From the NCBI RefSeq assembly GCF_003646465.1, contig NZ_QZEX01000004.1, forward strand, positions 330,027 to 394,026: a DNA stretch of 64,000 nucleotides. Direction: 5' to 3'. Below the pieces are notes generated by a model, which was not told the DNA's origin, did not search any database, and was given only the letters and a program-made list of their open reading frames with translations. The position numbers were made by a program, and so were the translations under genes. Source of the stretch: Chachezhania antarctica (lineage in GTDB: Bacteria > Pseudomonadota > Alphaproteobacteria > Rhodobacterales > Rhodobacteraceae). Below, one piece after another: positions 38,144 to 46,326 of the stretch (within the stretch, counting starts at the first letter, position 1; each line of letters begins with the position of its first letter).

Positions 38144-39343
38144 ATGTTTCCTGATATGTTTGCTTTCTTCACGCGATTTCATCTTCCGGCCCTGTCAGGT
38201 GTTGCCCTGACCGCGTTTCTTTCGGTCGGCCCTGCGGCAGCCTCGGATCTGGACAGCTATCTGAACGACATTCGCGAGCAGTACGGCGTACCCGCGATTG
38301 CAGCGGCGGTGGTGAAGAATGGCGAGGTCGTCGAGGCATCGGCGGTCGGCACGCGCGTTATGGGCCGCGACCTGCCCGTCACGATCGATGACCGGTTCCA
38401 CATCGGGTCGAACACCAAGTCGATGACCGCGACGCTGGCGGGCATGATGGTCGATGAAGGCAAGCTGCAATGGGACACGACCGTGGGCGAGGTTCTGGGC
38501 GAAGACGTGCCGGGGATGAGCGGGAGCCTGTCCAACGCCACGCTCGAACAGCTGCTGTCCCATTCCAGCGGCATACCCGGCGACAATGACGAGCTGCTGG
38601 ATCTCTATTTCAACGCCGAAACGTTCGACTACAACACCTTCGACCGGCGGCTGCGCGTGCTGGATCACTGGAAGGAGAACGAGATCACGGTGCCCGAAGG
38701 CTCCCCCTTCCAGTACTCCAACATGGGCTACATGATCGCCGGCGCGATGATCGAGAAGGTCTCGGGCGAGGCGTGGGAGCGGTTGATCCACGAACGGATC
38801 TTCGAACCGCTGGGAATGGACTCCGCGGGCATCGGCCCGCCGGCGACCTTCGGCCTGTTGGACGCGGCCGTCGGGCACATGACCAATGCCGACGGATCGG
38901 TGACGCCCCGCCTCTGGGGGCCAGCGGCAGACGGGCCGGTGGTGCTGGGACCGGCGGGCATGGCGCACATGTCGATCCTTGATTACGCCAAATGGGCCGA
39001 CTGGAACGCCGGGAAGGGCGCGCGCGGTCCCGCGCTCGTCTCGCCCGAAACCCTGGCCACGATCCAGGCGCAGCATGTCGAAACGCCGGTTCGGGAGAAC
39101 CCGCCGCCGGGAACGCCCACGACGGGCGGTTACGGTTTCGGCTGGAGCATCGTGGACTACGATTGGGCCGACGGCCCGTTGCCAACGCATAACGGATCGA
39201 ACGCGATGAACCTGACGCGGATCATCGTCGATCCCGACCGCGACCTTGGCGTTGTCGTCACGACGAACATCGCCGGCGCAAATGGCAACGACGCCACGGG
39301 CGCAGTGCTGGAGCGTCTGTACACGGCCTACGCCGCCGACTGA
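38144..39343 (+). CDS. Serine hydrolase (beta-lactamase/class C-like family)
   Basis: 399 residues with an N-terminal signal (LPALSGVALTAFLSVGPAAA) for export. The catalytic Ser-x-x-Lys is SNTK at 89-92, the Tyr motif is YSN at 191-193, and HNGSN near residue 350 takes the place of the KTG triad. This is the family of class C beta-lactamases, D-aminopeptidases and esterases. Whether it acts on penicillins, peptides or esters cannot be told. A second ATG (MFAFF) 12 bases in is an alternative start. The upstream region has an imperfect hairpin at 38108-38131. Confidence 0.87.
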   Translation: MFPDMFAFFTRFHLPALSGVALTAFLSVGPAAASDLDSYLNDIREQYGVPAIAAAVVKNGEVVEASAVGTRVMGRDLPVTIDDRFHIGSNTKSMTATLAGMMVDEGKLQWDTTVGEVLGEDVPGMSGSLSNATLEQLLSHSSGIPGDNDELLDLYFNAETFDYNTFDRRLRVLDHWKENEITVPEGSPFQYSNMGYMIAGAMIEKVSGEAWERLIHERIFEPLGMDSAGIGPPATFGLLDAAVGHMTNADGSVTPRLWGPAADGPVVLGPAGMAHMSILDYAKWADWNAGKGARGPALVSPETLATIQAQHVETPVRENPPPGTPTTGGYGFGWSIVDYDWADGPLPTHNGSNAMNLTRIIVDPDRDLGVVVTTNIAGANGNDATGAVLERLYTAYAAD

Positions 39344-39411
39344 CAGTCACGGTGGCGCCTTTGTGCCCCCGCTTTCCCAACCACCAATAACAAGAACGAG
39401 GAGACAAGAGA

Positions 39412-40122
39412 ATGTGCCAGGATCATCCTGAACATACCATCAGCCGCCGGGGGCTTTTTGCCGGCGGTCTGGCCATGACCGTTGCCGGGGCTGCGGCCGC
39501 GACGCAAGCCACCGGCCAATCGGCCGGACCGGCGCCGACCTCGCCCGAGGAGGCGTTGCAGCGCCTGATGGACGGCAACGCGCGCTATGTCGCGAACGAG
39601 GCGATCAACACCGATCACTCGGTCGGCCGAAATGCTCGGGCGGAAGGGCAGCAGCCCTTTGCCGCGATCGTCTCCTGCGCGGATTCCCGCGTCGCGCCCG
39701 AGCTGATCTTCGACCAGGGGCCGGGCGATCTGTTCGTGGTCCGCGTGGCCGGGAACTTCATCAACGAAGATGGGCTGGCCAGTCTTGAATTCGGGGCCGC
39801 CGTGCTTGGCGTGCAGGTGATCGTGGTGCTTGGCCACACCTCTTGCGGTGCGGTGAGTGCGACGATCCAGTCGATCCAGGACAAGGAACTGCCCCCGGGC
39901 CATCTGCCGTCGCTGGTCAACGCGCTGCGGCCTGCCGTCTACGACGTTATGGCCACCGGTGCGGACAACCTTCTGGAAGCCGCCACTGCGAAGAATGCGG
40001 TGCTGAATGCCGAAATGGCGTCCAAGGCGGAGCCGATCCTTGCCGGGATGCACGAAGAGGGCAAGCTCAGCTCGGTTGCGGCGGTCTATGATATCGCCAC
40101 CGGGAAGGTCGAATTCCTCTGA
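39412..40122 (+). CDS. Beta-class carbonic anhydrase with Tat-type signal
   Basis: 236 residues. Zinc ligands of beta carbonic anhydrase are C89 and D91 (SCADSR), H142 and C145 (GHTSCG), so CO2 hydration to bicarbonate is expected. The N-terminus TISRRGLFAGGLAMTVAGAA looks like a twin-arginine signal followed by a hydrophobic stretch, implying export of the folded zinc enzyme to the periplasm. Most beta carbonic anhydrases are cytoplasmic, so this placement is notable. GAGGAGACAAGAG precedes the ATG. Confidence 0.9.
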   Translation: MCQDHPEHTISRRGLFAGGLAMTVAGAAAATQATGQSAGPAPTSPEEALQRLMDGNARYVANEAINTDHSVGRNARAEGQQPFAAIVSCADSRVAPELIFDQGPGDLFVVRVAGNFINEDGLASLEFGAAVLGVQVIVVLGHTSCGAVSATIQSIQDKELPPGHLPSLVNALRPAVYDVMATGADNLLEAATAKNAVLNAEMASKAEPILAGMHEEGKLSSVAAVYDIATGKVEFL

Positions 40123-40135
40123 TCGACGACACGAT

Positions 40136-40165
40136 ACCGAAGCGGATCACGCGGTCCGCTTCGGT
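40136..40165. terminator. Convergent hairpin terminator candidate
   Basis: An 11-bp perfect stem (ACCGAAGCGGA paired with TCCGCTTCGGT) and an 8-base loop fill the gap between the convergent carbonic anhydrase and SDR genes and abut the SDR stop codon. No T tract follows on either side, so the strength is uncertain. Confidence 0.5.
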
Positions 40166-40927
40166 TCAGCCTTCGCCACTTATCTTTTTCCGCATCGCGC
40201 GCTGATAGGTCTTGGGCGAAGCGCGCATGATCAGCGATGACAGCCGCGCCACGCGGCCCACGGGGATGAATTCATCCCCCCTGTCGACGCCCCGCAGGAT
40301 TACGCGCGCCGCCTCCTCCGGCGTCATGTAATCCACCCCGTCCGCAGCTGATCCCGGGCGCACGACGCCGTCTTCCGTCCGCGATGCATTGCCGATATTC
40401 GTTGCCACGAAGCTCGGCGCCGCGATCAGGCTGCGCACGCCATAGGGCGCCTCTTCCGACCTGAGCGACGAAAAGAACCCCTGCATCGCGTGTTTCGACG
40501 CGGCATAGGCCGTCCGGTTGTGGAGCGGCGCGAAGCCCGCGACCGACGAGATGGCCAGGTGCGTGCCGCGCGCCTCGCGCACTGGCTGCAGGAAGGCGCG
40601 GGCCATTTCGACGGCGGCGAAATAGTTGATCTCGAACACCCGCCGGTGACTGGCGGCATCGCTTTCGGCGAAGGGGCCGATCTGCGACACGCCCGCATTG
40701 TAGATCACGAGGTCGATGGAGGGCCGCGCGGCGATGATGTCGCTTGCCGCCGTGTGCAGGGCCTGCGTGTCCGTCAGATCCACGGCGACGGGTGTCTGCG
40801 CTTCGGTCGCCTCGAGCCCCGTCACATCGATATCCATCAGGACCGAATGCCAGCCTTGCGCGCCGAGTTGCGCCGCCAGCGCCCGGCCCAGCCCGCCATT
40901 CCCGCCAGAGATCACCGCGGTTTTCAT
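40166..40927 (-). CDS. Short-chain dehydrogenase/reductase (SDR)
   Basis: 253 residues of the classical SDR type: NAD(P)-binding TGxxxGxG variant SGGNGGLG (7-14), NAG motif (IYNAGVSQIG), catalytic Ser (ISSVAGF) and YxxxK (YAASK). It oxidises or reduces an alcohol/ketone pair. It overlaps the upstream epimerase-like gene by 4 bases, and is the last gene of a four-gene operon with a flavin monooxygenase and a BASS-type symporter. The substrate may be a steroid- or terpenoid-like ketone; that is speculation from context. Confidence 0.9.
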   Translation of the reverse strand: MKTAVISGGNGGLGRALAAQLGAQGWHSVLMDIDVTGLEATEAQTPVAVDLTDTQALHTAASDIIAARPSIDLVIYNAGVSQIGPFAESDAASHRRVFEINYFAAVEMARAFLQPVREARGTHLAISSVAGFAPLHNRTAYAASKHAMQGFFSSLRSEEAPYGVRSLIAAPSFVATNIGNASRTEDGVVRPGSAADGVDYMTPEEAARVILRGVDRGDEFIPVGRVARLSSLIMRASPKTYQRAMRKKISGEG

Positions 40928-41853
40928 AGGCCTGCCTCCCGTCGCCACAGGTCGAAGACCTCGGCCGATGTCAGTTCCGGCTGGTAGCCGAAATCGTGTT
41001 TCAACCGGTCGTTGGCCAGCACGGGGCGGTATTGCAGGAACCGCACCTGTTCGGGCCCGTATTGCGACAGCCCCAGCGGGTGCGCCACGGCCAGCGCGGC
41101 CTTCAGCCCCCAGGCGGGCAGGCGGAGGACAGGTTTGCCCAATGTCTGCGCCAGCGTATCGACAGACAGCCACCCGTCGCCGGCCACGTTGAAGATACCT
41201 GCCGGCCCCCCGGTCGCCGCGCGGCGGACGATGCGGGCCAGGTCCTGCGTCCAGATGAAGACGAACGGGCTGTCGCAGCCCCGGATCGCCAGCAGCCGCT
41301 TGCGATGAAACAGCGCCGTTATCTGGTTGTCTGTGCCGGCACCCAGCACGGTGCCCACGCGCAGCACGACCTGCTCCAGTTGCGGATGCAGCCAGCGCGC
41401 CTGGGCCAGCATCTCTTCGACCTGGCGCTTGTGATCGGCATAGGCGAATTCCGGATTGCCGCGGCAGGGGGCGTCTTCTGTCAGCGGCACCGGGTTGTCG
41501 GCGTGATAGCCATAGGCCGCGCCAGAGCTTGTCACGACAAGGCGTTTGACCTTGTGGTGGATGCAGGCCTCCAGCACGTTCTTGGTGCCGGTGACATCGA
41601 CCGCAAAGGCCTGTTCGCGGGTCATGCCCGGAGGCGGTGTGACGATGGAGGCGAGGTGCACGACGACATCGGGTCTTTCCTCACCGATCACCGTGTCGGG
41701 GTCGGAGCCTGTCACATCCATCCGCTGGAAGCGGACAGCGTCGGGCAGGCTGCCACGCGCAAGATCGGTGGCCACGATATCGTCCGCGGGCAGGGCAGTG
41801 GCCAGCGCGCGGCCGACCATGCCCGCGCCGCCGGTGATCAGGATGCGCGTCAT
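40924..41853 (-). CDS. NAD-dependent epimerase/dehydratase (extended SDR)
   Basis: 309 residues with the Rossmann motif TGGAGMVG (8-15), the catalytic SSGAAYG and YxxxK (YADHK), typical of extended SDRs that act on sugar nucleotides or, in some cases, hydroxysteroids. The C-terminal half (GIFNVAGDGWLSVDTLAQTL) forms the substrate lid. It overlaps both neighbours by 4 bases. With the following classical SDR, two dehydrogenase-type steps appear in one operon. Confidence 0.88.
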   Translation of the reverse strand: MTRILITGGAGMVGRALATALPADDIVATDLARGSLPDAVRFQRMDVTGSDPDTVIGEERPDVVVHLASIVTPPPGMTREQAFAVDVTGTKNVLEACIHHKVKRLVVTSSGAAYGYHADNPVPLTEDAPCRGNPEFAYADHKRQVEEMLAQARWLHPQLEQVVLRVGTVLGAGTDNQITALFHRKRLLAIRGCDSPFVFIWTQDLARIVRRAATGGPAGIFNVAGDGWLSVDTLAQTLGKPVLRLPAWGLKAALAVAHPLGLSQYGPEQVRFLQYRPVLANDRLKHDFGYQPELTSAEVFDLWRREAGL

Positions 41854-42746
41854 CGCGGGGCCTCGGTCCGCGACATGATCCGGGCGAGCGCCAGCCCGGA
41901 TATCGCGTGCCAGATGCCCCAGAAAGCCGCGACCACGGCCATGCCGCCAAGCCCGCCGAAGAAGCCGAAGATCAGGACAAGGCCAAGGCCGGAATTCTGG
42001 ATCCCCGTTTCGATGGTGATGGCGCGCCTGTCGAAGGGCGACAGCCGGGCGAGGGTCGCGAAGATGTATCCGCCGCCCAGGGCGATGGCGTTGTGCAGGA
42101 TCACCAGCCCGGCGATCCCGCCGGCATAGGCCAGGAACTGCGCCCAGTTGGCGGCCAGGGCAAGCACGATGAACGCCACGAAGATCCCCATCGAGATCCA
42201 CTGAAGCGGCTTGCGCAGCCGCGCCGCAACTGCGGGCCGCTTCGTGTTCAGCGTCACGCCCAACACCAGAGGCAGGACCAGCATCAGCCCCACGATGATC
42301 GCGATGGTGACCGGGTCGACATGTGTCTGGCGCAGGATCTCGGCCGAGGGCTCGTAAAGGCTCCCCCAGAAGGCGATGTTGAACGGTGTCAGCAGGATTG
42401 CCCCGACCGTCGCGAAGGCGGTCATCGACACCGACAGCGCCGCATTTCCGCCCGCGCGGTGGGTGATGAAGTTCGAGATGTTGCCCCCCGGGCAGGCCGC
42501 CACAAGGATCAGCCCCAGCGCGACAGACGCGGCCGGCTGCACGATCATCACCAGCAGGAAGGTCAGCACCGGCAGCAGCACGAACTGCGACAGCAGGCCC
42601 ACGATCAGCGGCTTCGGCGCCTGTGCCAGCGCCTTGAAATCGCGCGGCCGCAGGTCGATGGCGATCGAGAACATCACCACCGCAAGGATCGCGTTCAGCA
42701 GCATCAGCGACCCGGGCGTGAAATCGAGTACCGCCTCGTCGATCAT
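41850..42746 (-). CDS. Bile acid:sodium symporter (BASS) family transporter
   Basis: 298 residues with nine to ten hydrophobic helices. The BASS/ASBT core is visible in CPGGNISNFITHRAGGNAAL (the NxxxxxxxGGN crossover region) and ETGIQNSGLGLVLI (the second crossover). Family members bring organic anions in with Na+: bile acids, pantoate, pyruvate and others. Placed between an FMO-like monooxygenase and two SDR enzymes, it probably imports the compound they modify. It overlaps both neighbours by 4 bases. Confidence 0.9.
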   Translation of the reverse strand: MIDEAVLDFTPGSLMLLNAILAVVMFSIAIDLRPRDFKALAQAPKPLIVGLLSQFVLLPVLTFLLVMIVQPAASVALGLILVAACPGGNISNFITHRAGGNAALSVSMTAFATVGAILLTPFNIAFWGSLYEPSAEILRQTHVDPVTIAIIVGLMLVLPLVLGVTLNTKRPAVAARLRKPLQWISMGIFVAFIVLALAANWAQFLAYAGGIAGLVILHNAIALGGGYIFATLARLSPFDRRAITIETGIQNSGLGLVLIFGFFGGLGGMAVVAAFWGIWHAISGLALARIMSRTEAPR

Positions 42747-44059
42747 TTTGCCGACCCGCGCAGCTTGTCGATCCAGCCGGTCACGGCCTTCCGGTACGTC
42801 GCCTTGTCGACGTAATAGGCCATGCGCGGCAGGTCGATGTAGTTCATGCCGCCGGTTGCGCGCTCGAACCCCTTGGCCTTCGTTTCCTTCAGCTCCTGCG
42901 CGGCAGTGGCGCCGGATTTCAGGCCCTCGATGTAGCGCACCACCATCTCGGCCTGTTCGTGCCGGCCTTGCCAGCCCAGGCCCGACGCTTCGACCATGCC
43001 CATCACGAAGAGGTCGTCCCGTTCGGGATGCATGCAGTTCAGGTAAAGATGCGGGGCGGACCCTTGCCAGTTCAGGTGCGCGCTGTCGATGAAGGGGTAG
43101 TCCAGCTTGTAGCCCGTGGCGACAAGGATCATTTCGTAGGCGCTGCTGGTGCCGTCCTTGAAATGGACCGTCTTGCCTTCGAACCGGTCGACATCCGGGC
43201 GGATCGTAATGTCGCCATGGCCCGCGTGGTACAGCACCAGCGAGTTCACGATGGGGTGGCTTTCGTACAGCTTGTAGTCGGGCTTGGGGAAGCCGTATTT
43301 CTGCGGGTTGCCGACGAACCATTTCAGGATCGTGCCGTCCACGATCCGCTTCAGGGCCATCGGAAGCTTGATCGCGCCGCCCAGCGTGTCGGCGGGTTTG
43401 CCGAAGACGTATTTCGGCACGAAATAGTACCCCCGCCGCATCGACAGATCGCAGGATTCCCCGTGATGGATCGCGTCCACCGCGATGTCGCAGCCGGAAT
43501 TGCCTGCGCCGATGACCAGCACGCGCTTGCCCGCGAACTGGGTCGGATGGCGGTAGTCCGAGGCGTGGATCAGCTCGCCCGTGAACTCCCCCTTGAAGGC
43601 AGGCATGTTGGGCGTGCTCAGCGTGCCGTTGGCGATCATCAGGCCCGAGAAGTCTTCGGCATGCTCGCCCTCCGCATCGCGCCACGTGATCCGCCAGCCG
43701 TCATTCGGGCCGCCCAGAGGCGTGCAGGACAGGACCTCGGCGCCGAAACGGTAGTGCTTCTTCAGGTCGAAATGGTCGGCGAACTCGTCGAAATAGCGCT
43801 TCATCTCGCGATGCGAGGGGTATTCGGCCACCTCCTCGCGCATGGGGAAATCGGTGAACTCGGTCATCTTCTTCGAGGAGATGAGATGCGCGGTTTCGTA
43901 CATGGTCGAGCGAGGGGCATCGATATCCCACAGGCCGCCCACGCCGGAGTTCAGCTCGAACCCCTGAAAGGCGATTCCGTGTTCGCTCAGCAGCTTCGCG
44001 GCTGCCAGACCCATAGGGCCCGCCCCGATCAGGGCAAACCGGTTTTGTGCGTCGGTCAT
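42743..44059 (-). CDS. Flavin-containing monooxygenase (FMO family)
   Basis: 438 residues: FAD site IGAGPMG (11-17), NADPH site VIGAGNSG, and the FMO-type ATGY motif (ILVATGYKLDYPF). Such enzymes oxygenate N or S atoms, or carry out Baeyer-Villiger reactions. I chose ATG 44059 (MTDAQNRF), preceded by GGGAG, over the ATG at 44092 that lies inside the TetR-type palindrome. First gene of the four-gene operon divergent from the TetR gene. Confidence 0.9.
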   Translation of the reverse strand: MTDAQNRFALIGAGPMGLAAAKLLSEHGIAFQGFELNSGVGGLWDIDAPRSTMYETAHLISSKKMTEFTDFPMREEVAEYPSHREMKRYFDEFADHFDLKKHYRFGAEVLSCTPLGGPNDGWRITWRDAEGEHAEDFSGLMIANGTLSTPNMPAFKGEFTGELIHASDYRHPTQFAGKRVLVIGAGNSGCDIAVDAIHHGESCDLSMRRGYYFVPKYVFGKPADTLGGAIKLPMALKRIVDGTILKWFVGNPQKYGFPKPDYKLYESHPIVNSLVLYHAGHGDITIRPDVDRFEGKTVHFKDGTSSAYEMILVATGYKLDYPFIDSAHLNWQGSAPHLYLNCMHPERDDLFVMGMVEASGLGWQGRHEQAEMVVRYIEGLKSGATAAQELKETKAKGFERATGGMNYIDLPRMAYYVDKATYRKAVTGWIDKLRGSAK

Positions 44060-44079
44060 TTCGTACTCCCTTGGTGGAG

Positions 44080-44105
44080 TTAACTTGAACAAATGTTCAA
44101 GTTAA
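44080..44105. promoter_or_regulatory. TetR operator palindrome
   Basis: A perfect inverted repeat with 12-bp arms (TTAACTTGAACA and its complement) and a 2-base AA spacer lies between the FMO operon and the TetR gene, covering the promoter area of both. This size and symmetry is typical of TetR-family operators. Confidence 0.8.
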
Positions 44106-44119
44106 GGCAAGGTCAATTC

Positions 44120-44773
44120 ATGACATCGGCACAACCCCCTGAACCGAAGCGGAAAAGAGCACCCTCCAAGCGTGCATTGGCCACGAAGAAGCGGGTGTTT
44201 GATGCGGCCGAGACGGTGTTTGCCGACAGGGGATTCGATGGCGCCACGATCCGCGACATCGCCGCCGAGGCGGGGGAGCCGGTGGGCACGATCCATCATC
44301 ACGGCGGCGGGAAAGAGGTGCTGTTCCACCGCACCGTCGCCCGGCGGGCCGAGGCACTGTCGCAGGTCCGGACCGAGAACCTGGAACGGCTGAAAACGGC
44401 GGGAGACGTGACGCTGGAGACCGTGCTTGCGGCCTTCATGCGGCCGTTCTTCGATCTCTCGCGCGTGGAACCGCGCTGGCGCAATTACGCCCGCCTTGTG
44501 GCCTATGTTTCGGCCGACGACCGCTGGCGCGCCATTTCCGCCGAATGCTTCGACCCCACGGCCGAGGTCTTCCTGCGCGAGATGCTGGGCCTTCTGCCCG
44601 ACGCGTCGCGCCAGCAGGTGGCGGCCGGGTTCGTCTTCTCGGTCTCGGCCATGCTGGCGCTTCTGACGACGCAGGGCCGGATCGGTGCGCTGGGTGGCGA
44701 GCTTCCGGAAGAAGACACGCAGATCCGACACCTGGTGCAGTACTGCGCGGCGGGGCTGTCGGCCGGTTCGTGA
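44120..44773 (+). CDS. TetR-family transcriptional repressor
   Basis: 217 residues. The N-terminal helix-turn-helix is clear (TIRDIAAEAGEPVGTIHHHG with the preceding VFADRGFDGA). The remaining ~150 residues form the variable ligand-binding domain (FMRPFFDLSRVEPRWRNYAR). The ATG at 44120 is taken because the upstream ATG at 44093 lies inside the palindrome. It probably represses its own gene and the divergent FMO/symporter/SDR operon until an inducer binds; inferred from the shared operator. Confidence 0.9.
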   Translation: MTSAQPPEPKRKRAPSKRALATKKRVFDAAETVFADRGFDGATIRDIAAEAGEPVGTIHHHGGGKEVLFHRTVARRAEALSQVRTENLERLKTAGDVTLETVLAAFMRPFFDLSRVEPRWRNYARLVAYVSADDRWRAISAECFDPTAEVFLREMLGLLPDASRQQVAAGFVFSVSAMLALLTTQGRIGALGGELPEEDTQIRHLVQYCAAGLSAGS

Positions 44774-44780
44774 CGGCCAC

Positions 44781-44810
44781 GAAAAAGGCCGCCCCCGGGG
44801 GAGCGGCCTT
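44781..44810 (-). terminator. Intrinsic terminator of aminotransferase operon
   Basis: Read leftward, AAGGCCGC and its complement form an 8-bp stem around a GC-rich loop and are followed by TTTTTC, 22 bases past the aminotransferase stop. On the other strand it may also stop TetR transcripts. Confidence 0.75.
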
Positions 44811-44831
44811 CGGTTGTTCAGGAAAGCGGGC

Positions 44832-46214
44832 TTAAAGCTGACCGTCTGCCTTGGCAGCTTCCAGCGCCTTGTCCAGCGCGCGGCCGAAGCGGGCGAGGAT
44901 CTCGTCGATGTCGTCCGAGGTGACGATCATCGGCGGGCAGAAGGCCACGGTTTCATAGACGGCCCGTACGATCAGGCCTTCCTCGGCGCAGAAGTTCACG
45001 ACCTTGGGCGCCATGCTGCCAGCGGGCGAGAACGCCTCGCGGGCGTCACGGTCCTTCGCCAGTTCGACACCGGCGATCAGGCCCACGCCGCGGACTTCGC
45101 CCACCAGCGGGTGATCGGCAAACTTGCGCAGGCCCTGCTGGAACTGCTCTTCCAGCCGCGCGGCGTTGCCCATCAGATCCTTCTCTTCGATGATCTTCAG
45201 GTTTTCCAAGCCCACAGCACAGGCCACCGGGTGGCCCGAGGCGGTGAAGCCGTGGCCGAAGGTGCCCAGCTTCGCGGTATGGTCGGCAATGGCGTCATAC
45301 ACCTTGTCGTTCACCACGATCGCGGCCAGCGGCAGGTAGGACGAGGTCAGCTGCTTCGACGTCACAAGGATGTCGGGCGTGAAGCCGTACTTTTCGCAAC
45401 CGAAACGCGCGCCGGTGCGCCCGAAGCCGTTGATGACCTCGTCCGACACCAGCAGGATGTCGTACTTCTTGCAAAGCTCGGCCACCGCGGGCCAGTAGCC
45501 TTCGGGCGGCGTCATCACGCCGCCGGCGCCCATGACGGGTTCACCGATGAAACCGGCGATGGTTTCGGGGCCCTCTTCAAGGATGGTCTCTTCCATCTCT
45601 TTCAGCAGGCGGGCGGTGAACTGCTCTTCGGTCTCGCCCTCTTCGGCCCAACGCCAGTAATGCGGCGTGGTCAGGTGGACGACGGGGATGGCGGGCAGGT
45701 CGAAGCCGTTATGGTTGCCCGGCAGACCGGTGAGCGAGCCCGATGCGATGGTGATGCCGTGATAGGCCTTGTTGCGCGACAGGAACTTCTTCTTCTCGGG
45801 CCGGCCCAGACCGTTGTTCAGGAACCACGCCATCTTGATGACGGTGTCGTTCGCTTCCGAGCCGGAGTTGGTGAAGAACACGCGGTTCAGCCCTTCGGGG
45901 GTCATTTCCACGATCTTCTCGGCCAGGCGGATCGACGGTTCGTGCGCCTTGTGCGCGAAGGAATGGTAATAGGGCAGCTTCTTCATCTGCTCATAGGCGA
46001 CATCCGCCAGGCGGGTTTCCGAGAAACCGACAGCCACGGACCAGAGGCCCGCCAGCGCTTCGATGTATTCTTTGCCTTCGCTGTCATAGACCCGGGCGCC
46101 GTCGCCGTGGGTCATGATCATGGGGCCCTTTTCCTCATGCAGGCGCATGTTGGTGTAGGGGTGCATCGAATGGGCGATGTCGCTTGCGTGCAGGGAATTC
46201 GGGCGCTCGTTCAT
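44832..46214 (-). CDS. Class III omega-aminotransferase
   Basis: 460 residues, PLP-dependent. Key parts: FFTNSGSEANDTVIKM (phosphate-binding), GFIGEPVMGAGGVMTPPEGY, SDEVINGFGRTG (Asp to PLP) and the Schiff-base Lys in VTSKQLTSSYLP. The N-terminal SMHPYTNMRLHEEKGPMIM is typical of pyruvate-dependent omega-aminotransferases such as those acting on putrescine, beta-alanine or taurine. It lies 112 bases after the M20 gene on the same strand and before a strong terminator, so it may close that operon. A palindrome GATTTGATCAAATC lies about 105 bases upstream at 46320-46333. Confidence 0.9.
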   Translation of the reverse strand: MNERPNSLHASDIAHSMHPYTNMRLHEEKGPMIMTHGDGARVYDSEGKEYIEALAGLWSVAVGFSETRLADVAYEQMKKLPYYHSFAHKAHEPSIRLAEKIVEMTPEGLNRVFFTNSGSEANDTVIKMAWFLNNGLGRPEKKKFLSRNKAYHGITIASGSLTGLPGNHNGFDLPAIPVVHLTTPHYWRWAEEGETEEQFTARLLKEMEETILEEGPETIAGFIGEPVMGAGGVMTPPEGYWPAVAELCKKYDILLVSDEVINGFGRTGARFGCEKYGFTPDILVTSKQLTSSYLPLAAIVVNDKVYDAIADHTAKLGTFGHGFTASGHPVACAVGLENLKIIEEKDLMGNAARLEEQFQQGLRKFADHPLVGEVRGVGLIAGVELAKDRDAREAFSPAGSMAPKVVNFCAEEGLIVRAVYETVAFCPPMIVTSDDIDEILARFGRALDKALEAAKADGQL

Positions 46215-46326
46215 GATATCTCCGGATCGGTTGAATCGTTACGTTGAAGGTTCGGCGTTCGGTACGCCCATACCCAATTTCCGCGCAATCTATCCACCAA
46301 AGGGGGCGGCGTCACGCGGGATTTGA

